Shown here: one piece after another, positions 1 through 12,822 of the stretch
Layout of the letters: each line of letters begins with the position of its first letter
How positions within the stretch are numbered: the stretch's first letter is position 1
DNA from: Paragonimus westermani
Taxonomy: Eukaryota > Platyhelminthes > Trematoda > Plagiorchiida > Troglotrematidae
Direction of reading: 5' to 3'
Assembly (NCBI GenBank): GCA_008508345.1
Contig: QNGE01000835.1
Span: 1-64,000, forward strand
Length of the DNA: 64,000 nt
Program-made: the position numbers and the translations under genes
The notes under the pieces: model-generated
The model's input: only the letters and a program-made list of their open reading frames with translations
Databases searched by the model: none
What the model was told of the DNA's origin: nothing

Positions 1-100
1 TGCAAATATGGCGTACACGATTGGCTGCACTCCACCACATGCGCTACACATTATTTTTCATGATTACACTAGGAATTTTTGCGAGAATTCCAACTATTAA
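1..100 (+). repeat. Dispersed ~160 bp repeat, partial copy at window edge
   Basis: TGGCGTACACGATTGGCTGC and following bases recur at 6176 and 23789. The downstream part, CTACACATTATTTTTCATGA to GGAATTTTTGCGAGA, recurs in similar form at 10997-11042. The left part is cut by the window edge. Confidence 0.7.
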
Positions 101-2862
101 ACAATGTACTCTTTTTGAAATTACACGCTGAGATCGAAATAATTAGTACTGACGGTACACTTCAGATGTCTTGCATGCTGTACACAAGCACCAGGAGCGC
201 GCCGAAAAAGTGTGTATCGGCGAAACGGGTCTAGTGGACCAGGTTGCATCTTATATGAAGGTGGAAGAAAGCAAGTTAACCGTGAGATTTTCACGCCTGT
301 ATTCATCCAATGTACCTAACACTGTGCTTACTTAAACTTATACATCAGACATGTTCCACCTGTTTGATCGTTCTTTAACTGCTAGCTTCGCTGTAGCACT
401 GGAAAAAAAATCAAGGCAGAACAATTTGATCACTGCGCTGCCATGAGCGATGCTTGTGTATCGGGTGCCAGTCGTGTTCCAGTGAAGGCGCAGAAATTTA
501 TGGACGTCTCTGCACAATGTTCAGCACTGATGCAGACAAGAACTTACAAGCGAGTTGTCCGGTGTTTGTGCGCAAACTGTGTAAAGCATCCGAATCGCGC
601 AGATATACGGATTTATGGTGTGAAGTACGGTTAGTGTGTTATGAAACAGAACAGCACTTCGTTGGTTTTTAGTGCACATTTGAAGTGAATTGATTCGGTA
701 AGAAGATCTGTCGAACAGAAGCAGTTCACATAAGCATATGATCTGTACTTACGTGGTAAAGGTACCAACTAATGGATGCTGCCTAACTAGTGGCAAACTA
801 AGTGAACAGTGCTAACTACACTCTACCATACTTCATTGACCGAGTTCAATCTGTCTAATCATTCAGCTCTTTAAGGTACATTAAGACATGACAGGGACGC
901 TAAGCTAACGAACAACTCCTGAACCATTAGCACCGGCGGAATTTCGTGAACGAGAATTCGGTCCGCTGATCCAGGAAGAACAACATATTGCTATCATCAC
1001 CGGCGATACTAAGCTTCTCACCTTATTGTTGTTGTTGTTGATGATGATGATGACAACAGGGAGAGAAAGTAATTCGCATACCTTCTTGCAACCTCAGGTG
1101 ACCTCGACTCGGTGGTCTGAAAGAAAGTGTTTGGACTACAACCTGCCACTTATTCAGCGGTCATGGGCACGATTCTGTGGTGTACGTGATGCTGATGAGA
1201 CCAAATTAGATCAAAGCAGTTGTCCAGTCCTTCGCTAGTAGTAACTGGAGCCAACTCCTCGTAGCTCTAGACACTACAGACCGAACAATTTATGACAGAA
1301 GAACAACTGTCTAGCTGGCGAAACATGACGGGAAAAGATGAAAGAACACCATTCAAAAGGACAGAATAACGTAAATTACCCGTGGTAATTTTCCGTGACT
1401 TGCAATTTCAGTATGAAGACGCGAACGCACGAACGATGGGTTGCGAATGCGAACTGCGCAACACACATCTAACTTCACTAAACGCTCGTTCACCAGCTTG
1501 TTATTCCTAACATGTTGGTTGTTGTTTTGATCATATCGGTTAGGAACCTGTGTTGATAGCAATTTTCAACATGCTCTGTGTCGTCGGGTCAACCAGACCG
1601 TTGTTGTTCCAACTAATTGTCGACCGGTATGGACAGATCAGATGGCGTATGACGCAGGTTCGAAAGTCGATGCGGCGTACGCGATAATATAACAGTAAAC
1701 AGCCTGTGTAAGTGGACCCTTAGCCAGCGGACACGGTAGTGTCAACTGTAGCTTAATTTGCGACTGCTATTCGATGATAATACATATAACAGGAATGCGT
1801 CACTCCGACACAAATGTCCCGTCATCCTCTTGAGTAACACTAGAATATTCTAGCAGTTTTGTCTACTTTTGTGTCGATGAAGCTAAATAAAACTTCTTAA
1901 TCGGTGTTACCGTTACAAATCTCATTGAAACGATGTTTTTTAATCTAATTCTTAACTTTAGTGCTTTGGCGAACACGGTCCACGATCGATAATACATGGC
2001 TGCTCACAAACGCTTCTGTAACCATTTCAGCTCTTGCATAAGCAGTACTCGACGGGCAACCAGCATGCGCTGATGGGTGCAAATGGACAAAGTAGAACTA
2101 CATTTCTCTAACGAAATGTGCTATCATGATCATTTCCCCACAAAACGACAGATAATAGAAAGCTGCACTTATGAACGAAACAAATTTACAACTCCTTAGA
2201 AGACTGCTCCAAACCTAGCCATTCTCCCATAGAGTTTATGGCAAATCGTGCTCTTTTTACGTTTGTCGTGCCATTTGTGGACTCAGACGTGACGTACTCT
2301 AGCGATACTGATGCTGCCCTGCCCGACATTTCTCAGTTCTGTTGCCGTTGCACTGCCTGTCAACGTGTTTCATTTGACCATTTTATCCGTGTAGAAGGTA
2401 ACTCGTTACGTTATCGAGATCATAGTGGACAGCTCGTTCAGAAATGTCGTCTAGGTTGAGATGACTGTTCTCTGAATACCTGCACTGGATTGAAAAAGTC
2501 CATGAACAAAGTGAGTCGGACTACCACGCCTGAACCAAAACACACTGGCGGATCACGACCAATTCGTTGCTCTAGAGGAACATCTACTTATACTGAGACC
2601 ATTTTTGTAGTTTACAGATAAACCGCATGCAGATACTGCTGGACGCTATTAGACGCAGCTGGTTACACCCTCCTATTGTGCGTTTGTCGGTGCCCTTTAC
2701 ATCGTTATGCGATAGTCATTCGTGCATATCGTGAAGCAAATACACCGTCATTAGTCTCAGATGCTAGTTTACAGACTGCATCAGGTTAACGCGTCCTGCG
2801 TACGTCGTGCCCTCAAGTATCCAACATGAACCGCAACTGACAGGTCAACATTACCGTCACGC

Positions 2863-2864
<2 letters not shown>
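101..2864. other. No recognised gene
   Basis: Open frames are all under 75 codons and unrecognised. Apart from the TTG/ATG tract at 1024, I see only unique AT-leaning sequence. Confidence 0.5.
1024..1054. repeat. (TTG)n(ATG)n microsatellite
   Basis: Short compound trinucleotide tract. Confidence 0.9.

Positions 2865-2899
<35 letters not shown>
2865..2899. repeat. (AT)n microsatellite
   Basis: About 17 uninterrupted AT units, next to the divergent tRNA-like pair. Confidence 0.95.
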
Positions 2900-2902
<3 letters not shown>

Positions 2903-2934
2903 TTACGCGGAAGTATTTTCGTTTGACACGTTGA

Positions 2935-3340
2935 TAGCACACGCTGCAAAGTGTATTGCATTACATATGCTCTATCGGCTGAGCTACGTACCAGTGATTC
3001 AATTTCAGTGCTCATAGGCAGCGTTCGGTGGGGTTCCTGCATGAAGTGATCGAGAAATCCTGCTTGGGCAGTCAATTGGCTGAATCATTTGGTGGATTAC
3101 ATAGGACACAGTCGGTTGGGTGGGCAATTAGGTCCAAATGTTGAACTTCTGTGCTTCCGGAGTGGCCTCGTATCTCGCCTGGTAGAACATTTGCCACGTT
3201 TGCGCATGTTGGTTCTGTCGCTGGCTCGAATCCAGCCGAAGTTCAGACTTCCCTCAGTTGGGTCTCTTCTGAACTCGTTTGTCATTTGAACATGACAGAC
3301 ACTGTTGGTCACGTGATCACAGCCGAATTGTAACATAATA
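2935..3340. repeat. Divergent tRNA-like SINE-type pair, copy 1
   Basis: A minus-strand tRNA-like half (TAGCTCAGCCGATAGAGC, 2960-2995 region) and a plus-strand half (CTCGCCTGGTAGAAC near 3172; CTGGCTCGAATCCAGCC near 3222) flank a shared centre, GAGAAATCCTGCTTGGGCAG (about 3050). The plus half continues into GGGTCTCTTCTGAA. A- and B-box-like pol III promoter elements are present, but the cloverleaf is imperfect, so these are tRNA-derived repeats rather than tRNA genes. Confidence 0.6.
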
Positions 3341-3439
3341 GCGCTCGACCCGGTGGTGGTAAACATCGGTCACATCATCGTGCTGAACCGGTTATCAGAA
3401 ATCACACATCAGCCCACACAAGTTTCCGTTCGGATCGAT

Positions 3440-3482
3440 TTCCTCTCTTTCTCCCTCCCTCTCACTTTCTCTCTCTCTCTCG
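3440..3482. repeat. Pyrimidine-rich CT tract
   Basis: CT-rich run ending in (CT)n, in non-coding sequence. Confidence 0.9.
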
Positions 3483-4369
3483 GCGCAAAAGTCCGATTTT
3501 CGTACAGACGAGGGGTAGGTGATTTTGTTATGGCTGAGGCAGTTGAACCTTGGGAATGAGTCATCCACTGTGGCAGACAGTGGAATGCGCGCGGCCGGTT
3601 TCAGGCCGGCGCGCACGCACTCTCAGACGGGTGTGGCCACAACATTACCGTCGGATGTTTGGTCACCATTTCATATGTCCGTGTGATGAGTCAGCCGCAT
3701 CGATCACTCAGTTGGTCACTCCAATGTGGGAAAGGACGCGACAGAAGCCTGCGTGGTTAAGGCCCCGACAATCGGAGCACAGCACGGACCTTGATTGGAC
3801 ATAGCACACGCATTAGCGTATGTTGGGAAGTCGTCCATGAGAACAATCCCAAGTACTTGGCACGGTTCAGTGGGTAGTTGCCTTCTGCCTGAGTGAGACT
3901 GTAGAGCCGGGATCTGCCCGCCACAGGGTGTGTAGAGTATTTCCAAAAAACACCCGTTAACATATTGCTTGGGGTGTTAGGGTTAGTTTTATGCCGTCCA
4001 TTTGATGCGTATGATCGCTCTTATTTGTTTGTATGTTTGTGCGCTAATGTGCACCAATGATGTCTCATACACACTTCTAACTTGCCTGCGGGCTCGATGA
4101 CTGGACTCGTAGACTCCCTAACACATCTCGCGTAACGGTGCTATCCGACTGTGCTGCGAGTCCATATGGAATTTTCGTACACTATTCGTTCGGTCTCGTG
4201 TTCATCCGTGCCTTCTATCTCGCGTCTGGTTATTTTGGTGTGAGCCTAAAATTATCGAATTACTAGAGTTAAACAAACAGAGACGACAAAGCTGAGTTAA
4301 CACACTACTTTAAATTTGAACCACTGAATGTACCGTTATTGTTAAATTAATGTTAGGTAGTATGTTACG

Positions 4370-4505
4370 ACAGTACTAATAATGATTTCAGATGAGACCC
4401 AAATGTGAAAATTCAGGGCTTCGGCTGGATTCAAACCAGCGACAGACACAGCATGCGCCAACGCGGCAAACGCTCTACCAGCTGAGCTACGAAGGCACAC
4501 CACAC
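4370..4505 (-). repeat. tRNA-like SINE-type repeat, single half
   Basis: Minus strand: GCCTTCGTAGCTCAGCTGG, TAGAGCG, later GCTGGTTTGAATCCAGC, CGAAGCC, then GGGTCTCATCTGAAATCATT. Acceptor-like ends pair 6 of 7, and the D and T stems are perfect, but the anticodon arm is poor and the variable region unusually long. It is the best preserved tRNA-like copy here. I treat it as a SINE head, not a functional tRNA. Confidence 0.6.
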
Positions 4506-4997
4506 GATATGTTAACACTTCGTTTACTCTCATCACTGGAGAACGTAAAACATGCAACCCATACGATTGCCGTGGTGGTGATGACAATACGTGATGTGAT
4601 TGCATGCGTGTTCATACCTATGTGTCTATCACATATAACTTACGTCTTTCACGTTTCCACCTGATGAGAGTAAAGGAAATGTTACCATATCTCAACGTGT
4701 CTTCTTTCTGCGCTGATAAGTTGTTGCCTTATTTTGTAGCGCCGGGTAGTGTGATTTCTGATTGATATTTTACCCCCGTGAGTAAGTGTGTGAATCTATT
4801 TTCTCATCTGAGCGGACATCTTCATATAGGTTTGTATGTTTCATTCCGTTATACACGGAGTGACATTGTGAAAAGAAGGGTTTGGGAGCATTCTGATTTC
4901 ACAACACTCGTCCGTTAAACGACACCCAGTCAGGGCTGATTTGGTTCTACTTTGGTCGCGTCAGGCAGAGACGGTTTTAACGAGGTAGGAACTTGGA

Positions 4998-5098
4998 TTT
5001 CGATTTCAACACTCCTGAGGAAGGTCACCCGAGGTGGTTGAAACGTCGAGTATTACAACTTGCTCGAAACGTTGTGTTATTCCCAATCTATTTATCAG
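4998..5098 (+). repeat. Penelope-type terminal repeat with hammerhead-like core
   Basis: About 100 bp related to both arms at 55074-55291. It contains CTGAGGA (5015-5021), a foldable GGTCACC / GGTGGTT segment, and GAAAC (5040-5044), the arrangement of a hammerhead ribozyme core. A following AACGTCGAG ... CTCGAAACGTT segment can also pair. Assignment to Penelope-like elements is inference from the known presence of hammerheads in that group; no RT is attached here. Confidence 0.6.
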
Positions 5099-5105
5099 GA
5101 TATTG

Positions 5106-6049
5106 CAACCTTTCTTATCACAAACTGCTGCCGCGTTTCGTTCGGTCAGCAACACTACAATGATCGATGATTACGGAGGTATTTATATAGGCGGTAACTT
5201 CGTATTTCAGATCTGTCGCTTACGAAGACTGACATGTTTTGATAGGTGCATTTCTTGGAATCAGGCAAACTGTCTCAGTGTTACTGGTGAGTAATCGGGA
5301 ATTTGGTTACCGTAAAGTTGAACCTCATTCACGTTTGTTCGTGGACTTTGTATTCAGATGAACTTTCCATATGAGCGATGTGTAACTTGATAGTAAACAA
5401 CCTCCTGGGCTACTTATCAGTAAGTTAACAGTTTAATGAGACTGGAGATTACGACCTATCTCGGAAATCCAAATCGCGGGGTTATCGATTAAGGTTAACA
5501 AGATAGTTACTGTGTCATCTATGGAGGGGATCCGGCAATCTGATCATTATTCACAAACAAAAGTATTTGAACGTCCAGATACAATTCATTGACGTAGACT
5601 GTCCAGTCAGTCTATATCGAAACAAGGAGCTATATTGACTTGAGATTCGTCCTTCTTAGAATCCAAAAATGGAAAATAATCTTGAGGATAGGTAAGCAAT
5701 ACATTTGCCTGTGCGCAGGATGGGACGCATACGAACTAAATTTGAACGGTTCTACCGAACCACAAAGCAGAGGTCATAGCTGGACGTGTAACCACTTTTG
5801 TTTGTGAATAGTGACCAAGCCGCCCCAACTTCCAAACATGAAACACAACTATTACACGCTAACTGTAATCTACAACGCCGGACTTAAGGCTTTTCGGTCT
5901 GGTTGAAATACTTGATTTTTCTAACAGGAACAAAACTGGAGTTGTGCACACATTTTTTCAAAAGAGCTAACCGAAAAGCCTATATGAATACAGAAGTTGT
6001 TATCAAATGTGGGTGGTGTTCAACTGAAAATTTCTTTCTGAAATCGCTT
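5106..6049. other. No recognised gene
   Basis: Unique-looking non-coding sequence between the Penelope-type repeat and the dispersed repeat. Confidence 0.5.
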
Positions 6050-6212
6050 ATACCAGTAGAACAAGTCAAGTTCAGAGCAAGATGTGTACTCACTATGCCA
6101 CACTCACCTCATCTAGTCTGTTATGGATACCATAGATATAGGTCAATGTCGAACAATCTGATTGGCCAATTGAGTAATGGCGTACACGATTGGCTGCACT
6201 CCACCACAATAC
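6050..6212 (+). repeat. Dispersed ~160 bp repeat, copy 2
   Basis: From AGTAGAACAAGTCAAGTTC through CTCATCTAGTCTGTTATG, ATAGATATAGGTCAATGTCG and CTGATTGGCCAATTGAG to GCGTACACGATTGGCTGC. It closely matches 23665-23822. No protein or tRNA similarity. Confidence 0.75.
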
Positions 6213-7419
6213 CCTACTTTTACATCAAACACATGTATTGGAGATTAGTTTACCACACTCTATTGTTGAATTTCTACACAAAAAAACATCCAGTATTTGA
6301 ATCTTGAATGTTTTTAGCACTACCAGGTTAATCTGCCTGTCGAAGGGTTTTTCATCTCAGTAACTGATTATGAGCTGACCTTTGGCTAACATGGAACACG
6401 CTCCTTTTTCAACCGCCATCTCCTAAGAGGTTTAACGGACGGCCTCAGGGTCAACTCTGATATGAATCAGAGTGGAATTCATTGTTGAATAGACCTTCGT
6501 TTCTAAATATTCGAACACCTAAGATCAACACTGGCTCTGGTCTTTCGTTTTCTGCACCCTGGTGTGTATGCCTCAGTCCTTAGCTTTTATTGCAACTAAC
6601 ATGTGTTGACCATCCACCGATACTCTGCAACTTCTTGGTGTGTGCAAACGACCTAAAAGTTTGAAACTTACAGGACCTTAAAGCTTACCACAATGCGGCC
6701 AAGTAACAATCACGTGGTTCTTTCCATCGAGCAGTGACAACAAATCTGTTCACAAGTCTGTTAGTGAGTTGTCAGTCTGAATTCTAAAAAACATTTAATA
6801 ATCTGGATGTGGTTTAATCCGATGTTTTCTTATCATAATGAAAAGTCACCTAGAAAGGAAAAAGCGTTAATCAGCAAGATAAAACGGTCATTTCCCCCAG
6901 GAATTATTATTCTTTCCAACCGCTTAACGGAGTTGAGGTCCGAATGTCGTAAATAAATGGTAGATGCTCACCCTCAAAAAACAAGGTATGACAAGGTATG
7001 GCTTTGGGACAGTTGTAAATGAGTCGGGATTGGAATTTCTTGAACTTTTTTAATTCCAGACATCGATCTATTTATTCAATTTGATTTGTAGGGTACAACA
7101 ACATTCATGATTGCCTAGCCGAACTGATCAATATTTGTATATTCTCTCTCACTCTCTCATACAAATTATGCTACTCACATGATGTAATCCACAGTGCAAT
7201 GCAATTCCAGTTTCTCTATTGTCGTCGTTCAGTAGATCTGACACATAAGTGTCATCGGATAAAGACTGAACGGATCAGGGGATTCGTGATCCCAGCTTAG
7301 TACCTGCGTAGTAATTCATAAATCATTTGTAACAAAAGTGCACATTTGAATTGTTTTGGGAACTCCTTCATATAACATAGTTGGATTTTCATCTTTCCGG
7401 TGCACATGAGACTTAATTG
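6213..7419. other. No recognised gene
   Basis: Nothing coding or repetitive recognised. Confidence 0.5.
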
Positions 7420-7790
7420 CAAAAAATTGGGTTTCGGCTAGATTCGAACCAGCGACAGAAACAGCATGCTGAAACAACACATTACCAGTCGAGCTTAAAA
7501 ACTTAACAACAGAACTTATCAGTAATTCTATTTCAACACTCAACAGTGGCGTTGGCAGATTCCAGCGTCAAATGTTGAGAAATCTTGCTTGGGCAGTCAA
7601 TCCGCTGGGTCATTCGGTGGATTCCCTATGGTATCGTAGATTGGGAGAGTAACTGTACCCAAGTATGAAATTTCTAAACTTGGGGTATGACTTCCCAGGT
7701 CGACTGGTACAGCGCGTATGGTGTTAAGACATACTGCTTCTGTCTGTGGTTCGAATCCAGCCCAGATTTGTCACAATTAGGTCCCATAGA
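7420..7790. repeat. Divergent tRNA-like SINE-type pair, copy 2
   Basis: Same layout as 2935-3340: a minus-strand tRNA-like half (GCTGGTTCGAATCTAGCC on the minus strand, around 7440), the shared centre GAGAAATCTTGCTTGGGCAG near 7575, then a plus-strand half (CGACTGGTACAGCGCG near 7700; TGTGGTTCGAATCCAGCC near 7745) followed by TTAGGTCCCATAGAG. Confidence 0.6.
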
Positions 7791-8169
7791 GAATATGAAA
7801 TCAGCCACACTATAGATAGTCAATGAATTTCCAAACCAAGTAAACGCGTAATGATTAAATTGTCGTAATAGTACGTACGTGTAAGCAGTGGCTTGAGCTT
7901 CCGCTGCGCTGATGTGTTAAAAAACAAACAAGGTGTGTAATTAGAATTGAACTGTATAGAATAACCATCAAACGTATAAGAATCGTAGAACACTATTGGG
8001 TACGATGTTGGAATCGTAAAACAATTGCACAACAGAAGGAGACAAAGCGTTTCAGTCACTACACAGTTCACTACACAAAGGCATTACGGAAGAAAACAGA
8101 ATGGATAGCGCGGTGACAAAAGTTCCAGTGTAATGGTGGCGTTCTCGTAATCGAATCACTCCCAGTTCT

Positions 8170-8290
8170 CACATTTCAATTGCCAGGAGTCTTTCTCACT
8201 AATTTTTGTGTTCCCCAAGGTGTAGTTCTTTCCTCCACTTTGATTTTCAATTAAGTGCATTCCCGAGTATTCGTTCCTGTTAAGGTATGT
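8170..8290 (+). pseudogene. Possible LINE RT scrap
   Basis: Plus-strand VPQGVVLSSTLIFN near 8211-8252 resembles the RT box (S/G)VPQGSVLSPTLF. Nothing certain flanks it, so this is a weak call. Confidence 0.35.
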
Positions 8291-10907
8291 AAATGATGCC
8301 ATTGGTGGTTAGCATTCGGAGATGTCCGCCCCTCCTGAACTGTAAAATGGTCATACCAAACTGATTAGTTGGTGTGCTGCTGTTGGGAATCCAGAAGGCG
8401 GACGACACAAAGGTTCTCTTAATGGAGAAACCAATACACTACTTAAGCCTCTCAACGGGACCAAGAACAAAAGCACTCATTTGCACACCGCACTCTTCTG
8501 AGGATGCTCCAGTCTCTTTGGACACCATGTCTCAGTTCCGTCATGTGGCAAAAGCCATTAAATGTCATTCTGCCTTCCAACGATCCTTCCCGTATCTCTC
8601 CCGTATTTATCCCGCGATCATTTCGATCCCTGCGGCGACTGAATAGTGGTGTGAGTAGTATGGTGCGACCGTCTATCCTCACTACACTGCATGCTCTGTA
8701 TTTACCAATGTGTTCGGTTGTGTTGGTGTTTTACTTTATTGAAAGTGAAACACCAACGGAAATACAGTCATCAGCTTTTGGATGGTTGCCTCCGGATACA
8801 ACTTGACAACAAGTTTCTTTCCAGATCCAGTTAGCTTTTGTGCCGAGTCATAAGTTCGTGCGGTTTTTTCATGTTAACAATGTATTTACAAAGCTGAGAA
8901 GACTGGTCTTCTGTGTTCCACCTCCATACCCGTATATTGTTATCTCCAGATATTCACCTCCCCGGTGGGAACAATTCTTCCAGATTTCAGTCTAAAGATT
9001 TTGAACCTCCTCTTTTTATTAATGGGACATTGGACTAATTTTAGCAGTGTTCGTTGTTACTGTCTCATTGGACTTATCACAGCACAGCGTTTTAAAGTGG
9101 ATAGCATGTTTCCAAAATTTTGTCTGATGATGTACATTCTGGTCACTCCAACCTTCCTAAATGTATCTTCGCATCCCCAACTACGCCCCGTTTCCAATTC
9201 GTGTGTGTGTGCAGATACCCGTGCATACCGATATCTTGCTGTTGTTTACTTAACACAGCTTCTTATTGAACTCAAAAATTTAGCGAAAGAAATGACCACA
9301 AACTTGTATTAATGCTAGGTATATACATATACGTACATATGTACACATATGTACACCCAGGACAAATACCGAATATTATTTGCTCAAGGTGAACAGTTTA
9401 TTGGCTTGACTTATCCACACAGTTGCCCGCTAAACACTGACAATCGAAAATATGTTTGGTCTGGTTACTACAGTGATTCCATCTGTCCGTTCAGTAGTAT
9501 GAACGACAACATGGTCCGTAGTTGTTTACTTCCAACTGTTTACGCCAAGTTGTTTACGCTCTCATAATTAGAGGGTGTAATTTGCATGCGGATCCTATGG
9601 CACAAACAACAGCAACCGATCGAGATGTCAACATTTTCTGCGGTTCAAGGTCAATCAGCGAGTAAGAGGAGGTGCTGTGGAAGACCGAATATGTGAATAT
9701 TGACGATGAAAGATTATAGACCAATCTTGGAAAAGAGTCACATGATCACAACAAAAGTGTGCATCAGGAGCTGTACTTGTCATCATACGGTGTGTGTGGT
9801 GGTATCAAATCGGAGCATATGCGAATCTAGTTTTGTGCTGAACTGCCCAAAGATAGAGACAGACAGATCGTACATTTATAACGAAAACTGGTCCATCGGA
9901 GATTCTCATTGTTCGGTTCTCACATACCCACGCCGTTCGTGTGCTTATGTGTTTGCGCGTAAATTCCAGCCCACGACTCAGCGAGGTTCAATCCAGCGGT
10001 CTTGCGCACTTCTGCCTGGTTCTGTGCATGTGGCTGGTGCTGTCTGTTGTGGAGTTTCGCCTGTTATTTCTCGCCAGTTGGGTTAGTTTTTCTCCAGCGA
10101 TGACCTCTTCAATTTCTTCCTTTGTTCGTGAACCATCCACTTTGGGCTTTGACCACATCCCACCTCCGCACTGGAAAATTCTCCTGAGTGTTGGAATAAT
10201 CGTTTCTTCCATCTGGTCACCCATCATACAATGAATTCGCTGGAATGCATGGGAAAGTTGATGAGTGTGAGATTGATGATGTAAAGAGAATGTTGGAGCA
10301 GAGTCAGGGGGCAACTGGGGAAAGGGGGGAGTAAACCCGATTACAGCCTACAACATGCAACAAACTGTCGAGTACTGTGATAGGCAATCGAGGAAACCTC
10401 CGAACAGGAATCTCAGCGGTACTAAACACTTTTAGGGAGGAACAACAGTATTCACGACTGCCGTTAAGTGACAGGTGCCCTCACGTTTTGATTGGACATT
10501 TTCTTGCCGCGTTTTCCCACACCGTTTCATCTGGCATCTCGGTTGTTTGAATCAGATACGCACTCAATATCAGCCGATCGTTGCCTGTGATTGGTTGGCA
10601 CCAGTCTCAACATAATTCCGTCTGCATCACTGAACACTGATTGGCTGAACCTTCTCCAATCAAGAAACCAGTTCGAACTCATTAAACAAACAGCACCTGA
10701 CGAAAACGATTTTCGAAGATTTAGCTTAGCTTTTGAAACTTGGTGAAATGATGTGGCTAGCGCACTATAAATGTGTGTGTGTGGTAATCTAAAATCTCAG
10801 GACAATCATTTGCTCACCACCACGCACCATAGTTTCGGGTCTACCAGTCAAAATGACGAGATTACAACCAACCAGGAGATTTCCTGATTAATGTGATGTC
10901 ATGAAAA
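8291..10907. other. No recognised gene
   Basis: Open frames of 100-128 codons (8504, 8965, 9700, 9988) show no domain or family pattern. A TAYA-rich patch lies at 9317-9357. Confidence 0.5.
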
Positions 10908-11042
10908 ACAATGTGTAGCGAACAAGCTCGTTTTCAGTGATTCATCATCAGGCTAAATACATCACATTTAAATGTGATGTATTTAGCCTGATGATNTACA
11001 CATTGTTTTTCATTACTACGCTGGGAATTTTTACGAGATAAT
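10908..11042. repeat. Perfect 52 bp palindrome beside an ambiguous base
   Basis: ATCATCAGGCTAAATACATC and six more bases are followed at once by their exact reverse complement, centred between CATTT and AAATG (10944-10995). An N follows at 10996. CAATGTGTA lies on the left and TACACATTG on the right, but the left side has 26 extra bases. The right end joins the dispersed repeat block that also opens the window. Confidence 0.8.
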
Positions 11043-12822
11043 GTGATGTCACTTCTCAACCAACCGTCAAACAGGAGAATCCACTGTTAAGCAACTACAC
11101 AACGAACGCAGTGTGGTTAACGCAGTATTATTTCGCACTGGTTAACGAAAACCAGTTTTACACAGTATCGGTTCCAAACAGGTCGACTGCGTCAACGCTT
11201 CCCCTTTTCCTTTATGTCCCCCTTATCGACTTTCAGCTAGGCTAATCTTGGATCCAGTCTAGATCACCACTTGTTGTCGTCCCTGCGAATTTAACTACTA
11301 CAGATTCTTACAGCCATTTGAAAACATTTGTCCTCATACAGACTGTGGAAATGTTGTCAACCGCTTTGCCAAACTATGGTTAGTCGAGTTAACTGTATTG
11401 AAGGCCAACCTAATTTGCGGTCCACCATTGTGTTTCCTAAACAGATAAGCAATTGTAGTATTGGCAGGTCTGCACTGTCGCGCTCCGCCAAAATTGTGGA
11501 GCCCAAGTGATCTCAGTAACCTGAATTGGGCACTTTTTTAAATTCGAGCTGTACCGTTCTAGTACCTTCGACATTGCTGAACATATTTCCAATATTCGGT
11601 CCTTTTGATAAGTCAAAATGGCCAACTCAGCAGACAAATAGTTGTGGGCTGATGTTATCCATTCGAGCATTTTATTCAATCACATGCATCTTCAGAGCTA
11701 ACAAGGTCTTTAAGTCTGTCAAATTTGATAAGAATTCATACGAATAGATAGTATTTTCGTGGGTGATACTAACGTTCACTGCACACAGCAGTGCATAAAT
11801 TTCTACCGATTACGACTGTTTTGGCTTGCTTTAGTTAGTGCGAGTTTCCAGTTATGCACCGGAATATTGAACAAGTTAGTGAGATCAATGTTTTGACCGG
11901 TCACTAGCACATGGTTAGTGATCGAAAAGTTGACATCTGAGCTCTCACACGCTGCAGCGATTGAACAAACAGTGTGCAGCATGTTGACTAATCTGTACGT
12001 CTCGACTCCCATTTGCGTAAGCAATGCAACCGCTGTTGCACTCCTACGTATTATGCTATGCCTTGTAGCAATTTGGGTTGGAATGAATGGTTTAAGTCGC
12101 CTGTACACAAACACTTGTTCTTCCTCTGTTCATTTCAACCCACTTTAAATTATCGATTGTTGTCCATCGAATGCTATGTCCACTACGAGTTAATTCGGGT
12201 TTAGGTCTCGGAGTTTCACAACCCTTACTCCAACTCGCTTAGATTCGGATCGATTACCGGCCGACCAGGCCATACCGGAATCATTGAATGTGGTGGGGTT
12301 TATTTAGCTAATGGGTGACTGTGTGGAGAACGACAGGGGTGGCCATACTGGATGTGCTTTTGGGTGAACGTCTGAAACGCCAGTGTGATGACTAATCGCA
12401 AAAACTTCCACTGATTTTAATCCTGTCAGAGAAATGACACGTCTCACGTTGGGCTCAAAATGGGCATAATCAGTACAGCCCCATGCTCGACGTGTTGACA
12501 GTTCACTGAGATCGGAAAAAATTCAGAGATGTGCACACGGAATTGAACAGAAGTTCCATACACCCCTTGATCTCAGACGAAAAATATGTCGGGACGTTCG
12601 ACACAAACAAGAGCAGACCCCTAAAAATCGGATCCGTACGTTTCAAGCTGCTTACATCAAAAATGAGCCTTTGCCTGTATAACCGGTGTATACGGCCTAT
12701 TGGTTACACATACAAAGCAATCAAATCGTTCACACCGAAAGACAAATCTTCTGCCTTTTTTATAACTCCACATATTCAGCAAATGTGCTTGAGTCATATG
12801 GTGATAAACATACTCGTACACT
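11043..12822. other. No recognised gene
   Basis: Small overlapping open frames on both strands, none recognised. Confidence 0.5.

Noticed and set aside
3590..3615. GC-rich palindrome-like stretch
   Set aside because: Arms do not pair cleanly beyond four to five bases.
4410..4500. Functional tRNA gene on the minus strand
   Set aside because: D and T stems are good, but the anticodon arm is poor, the variable region is too long and related copies are scattered nearby; it is a tRNA-derived repeat.
5903..6307. 134-codon plus-strand frame
   Set aside because: Its second half is the dispersed non-coding repeat also found at 23660, where the frame is not kept.
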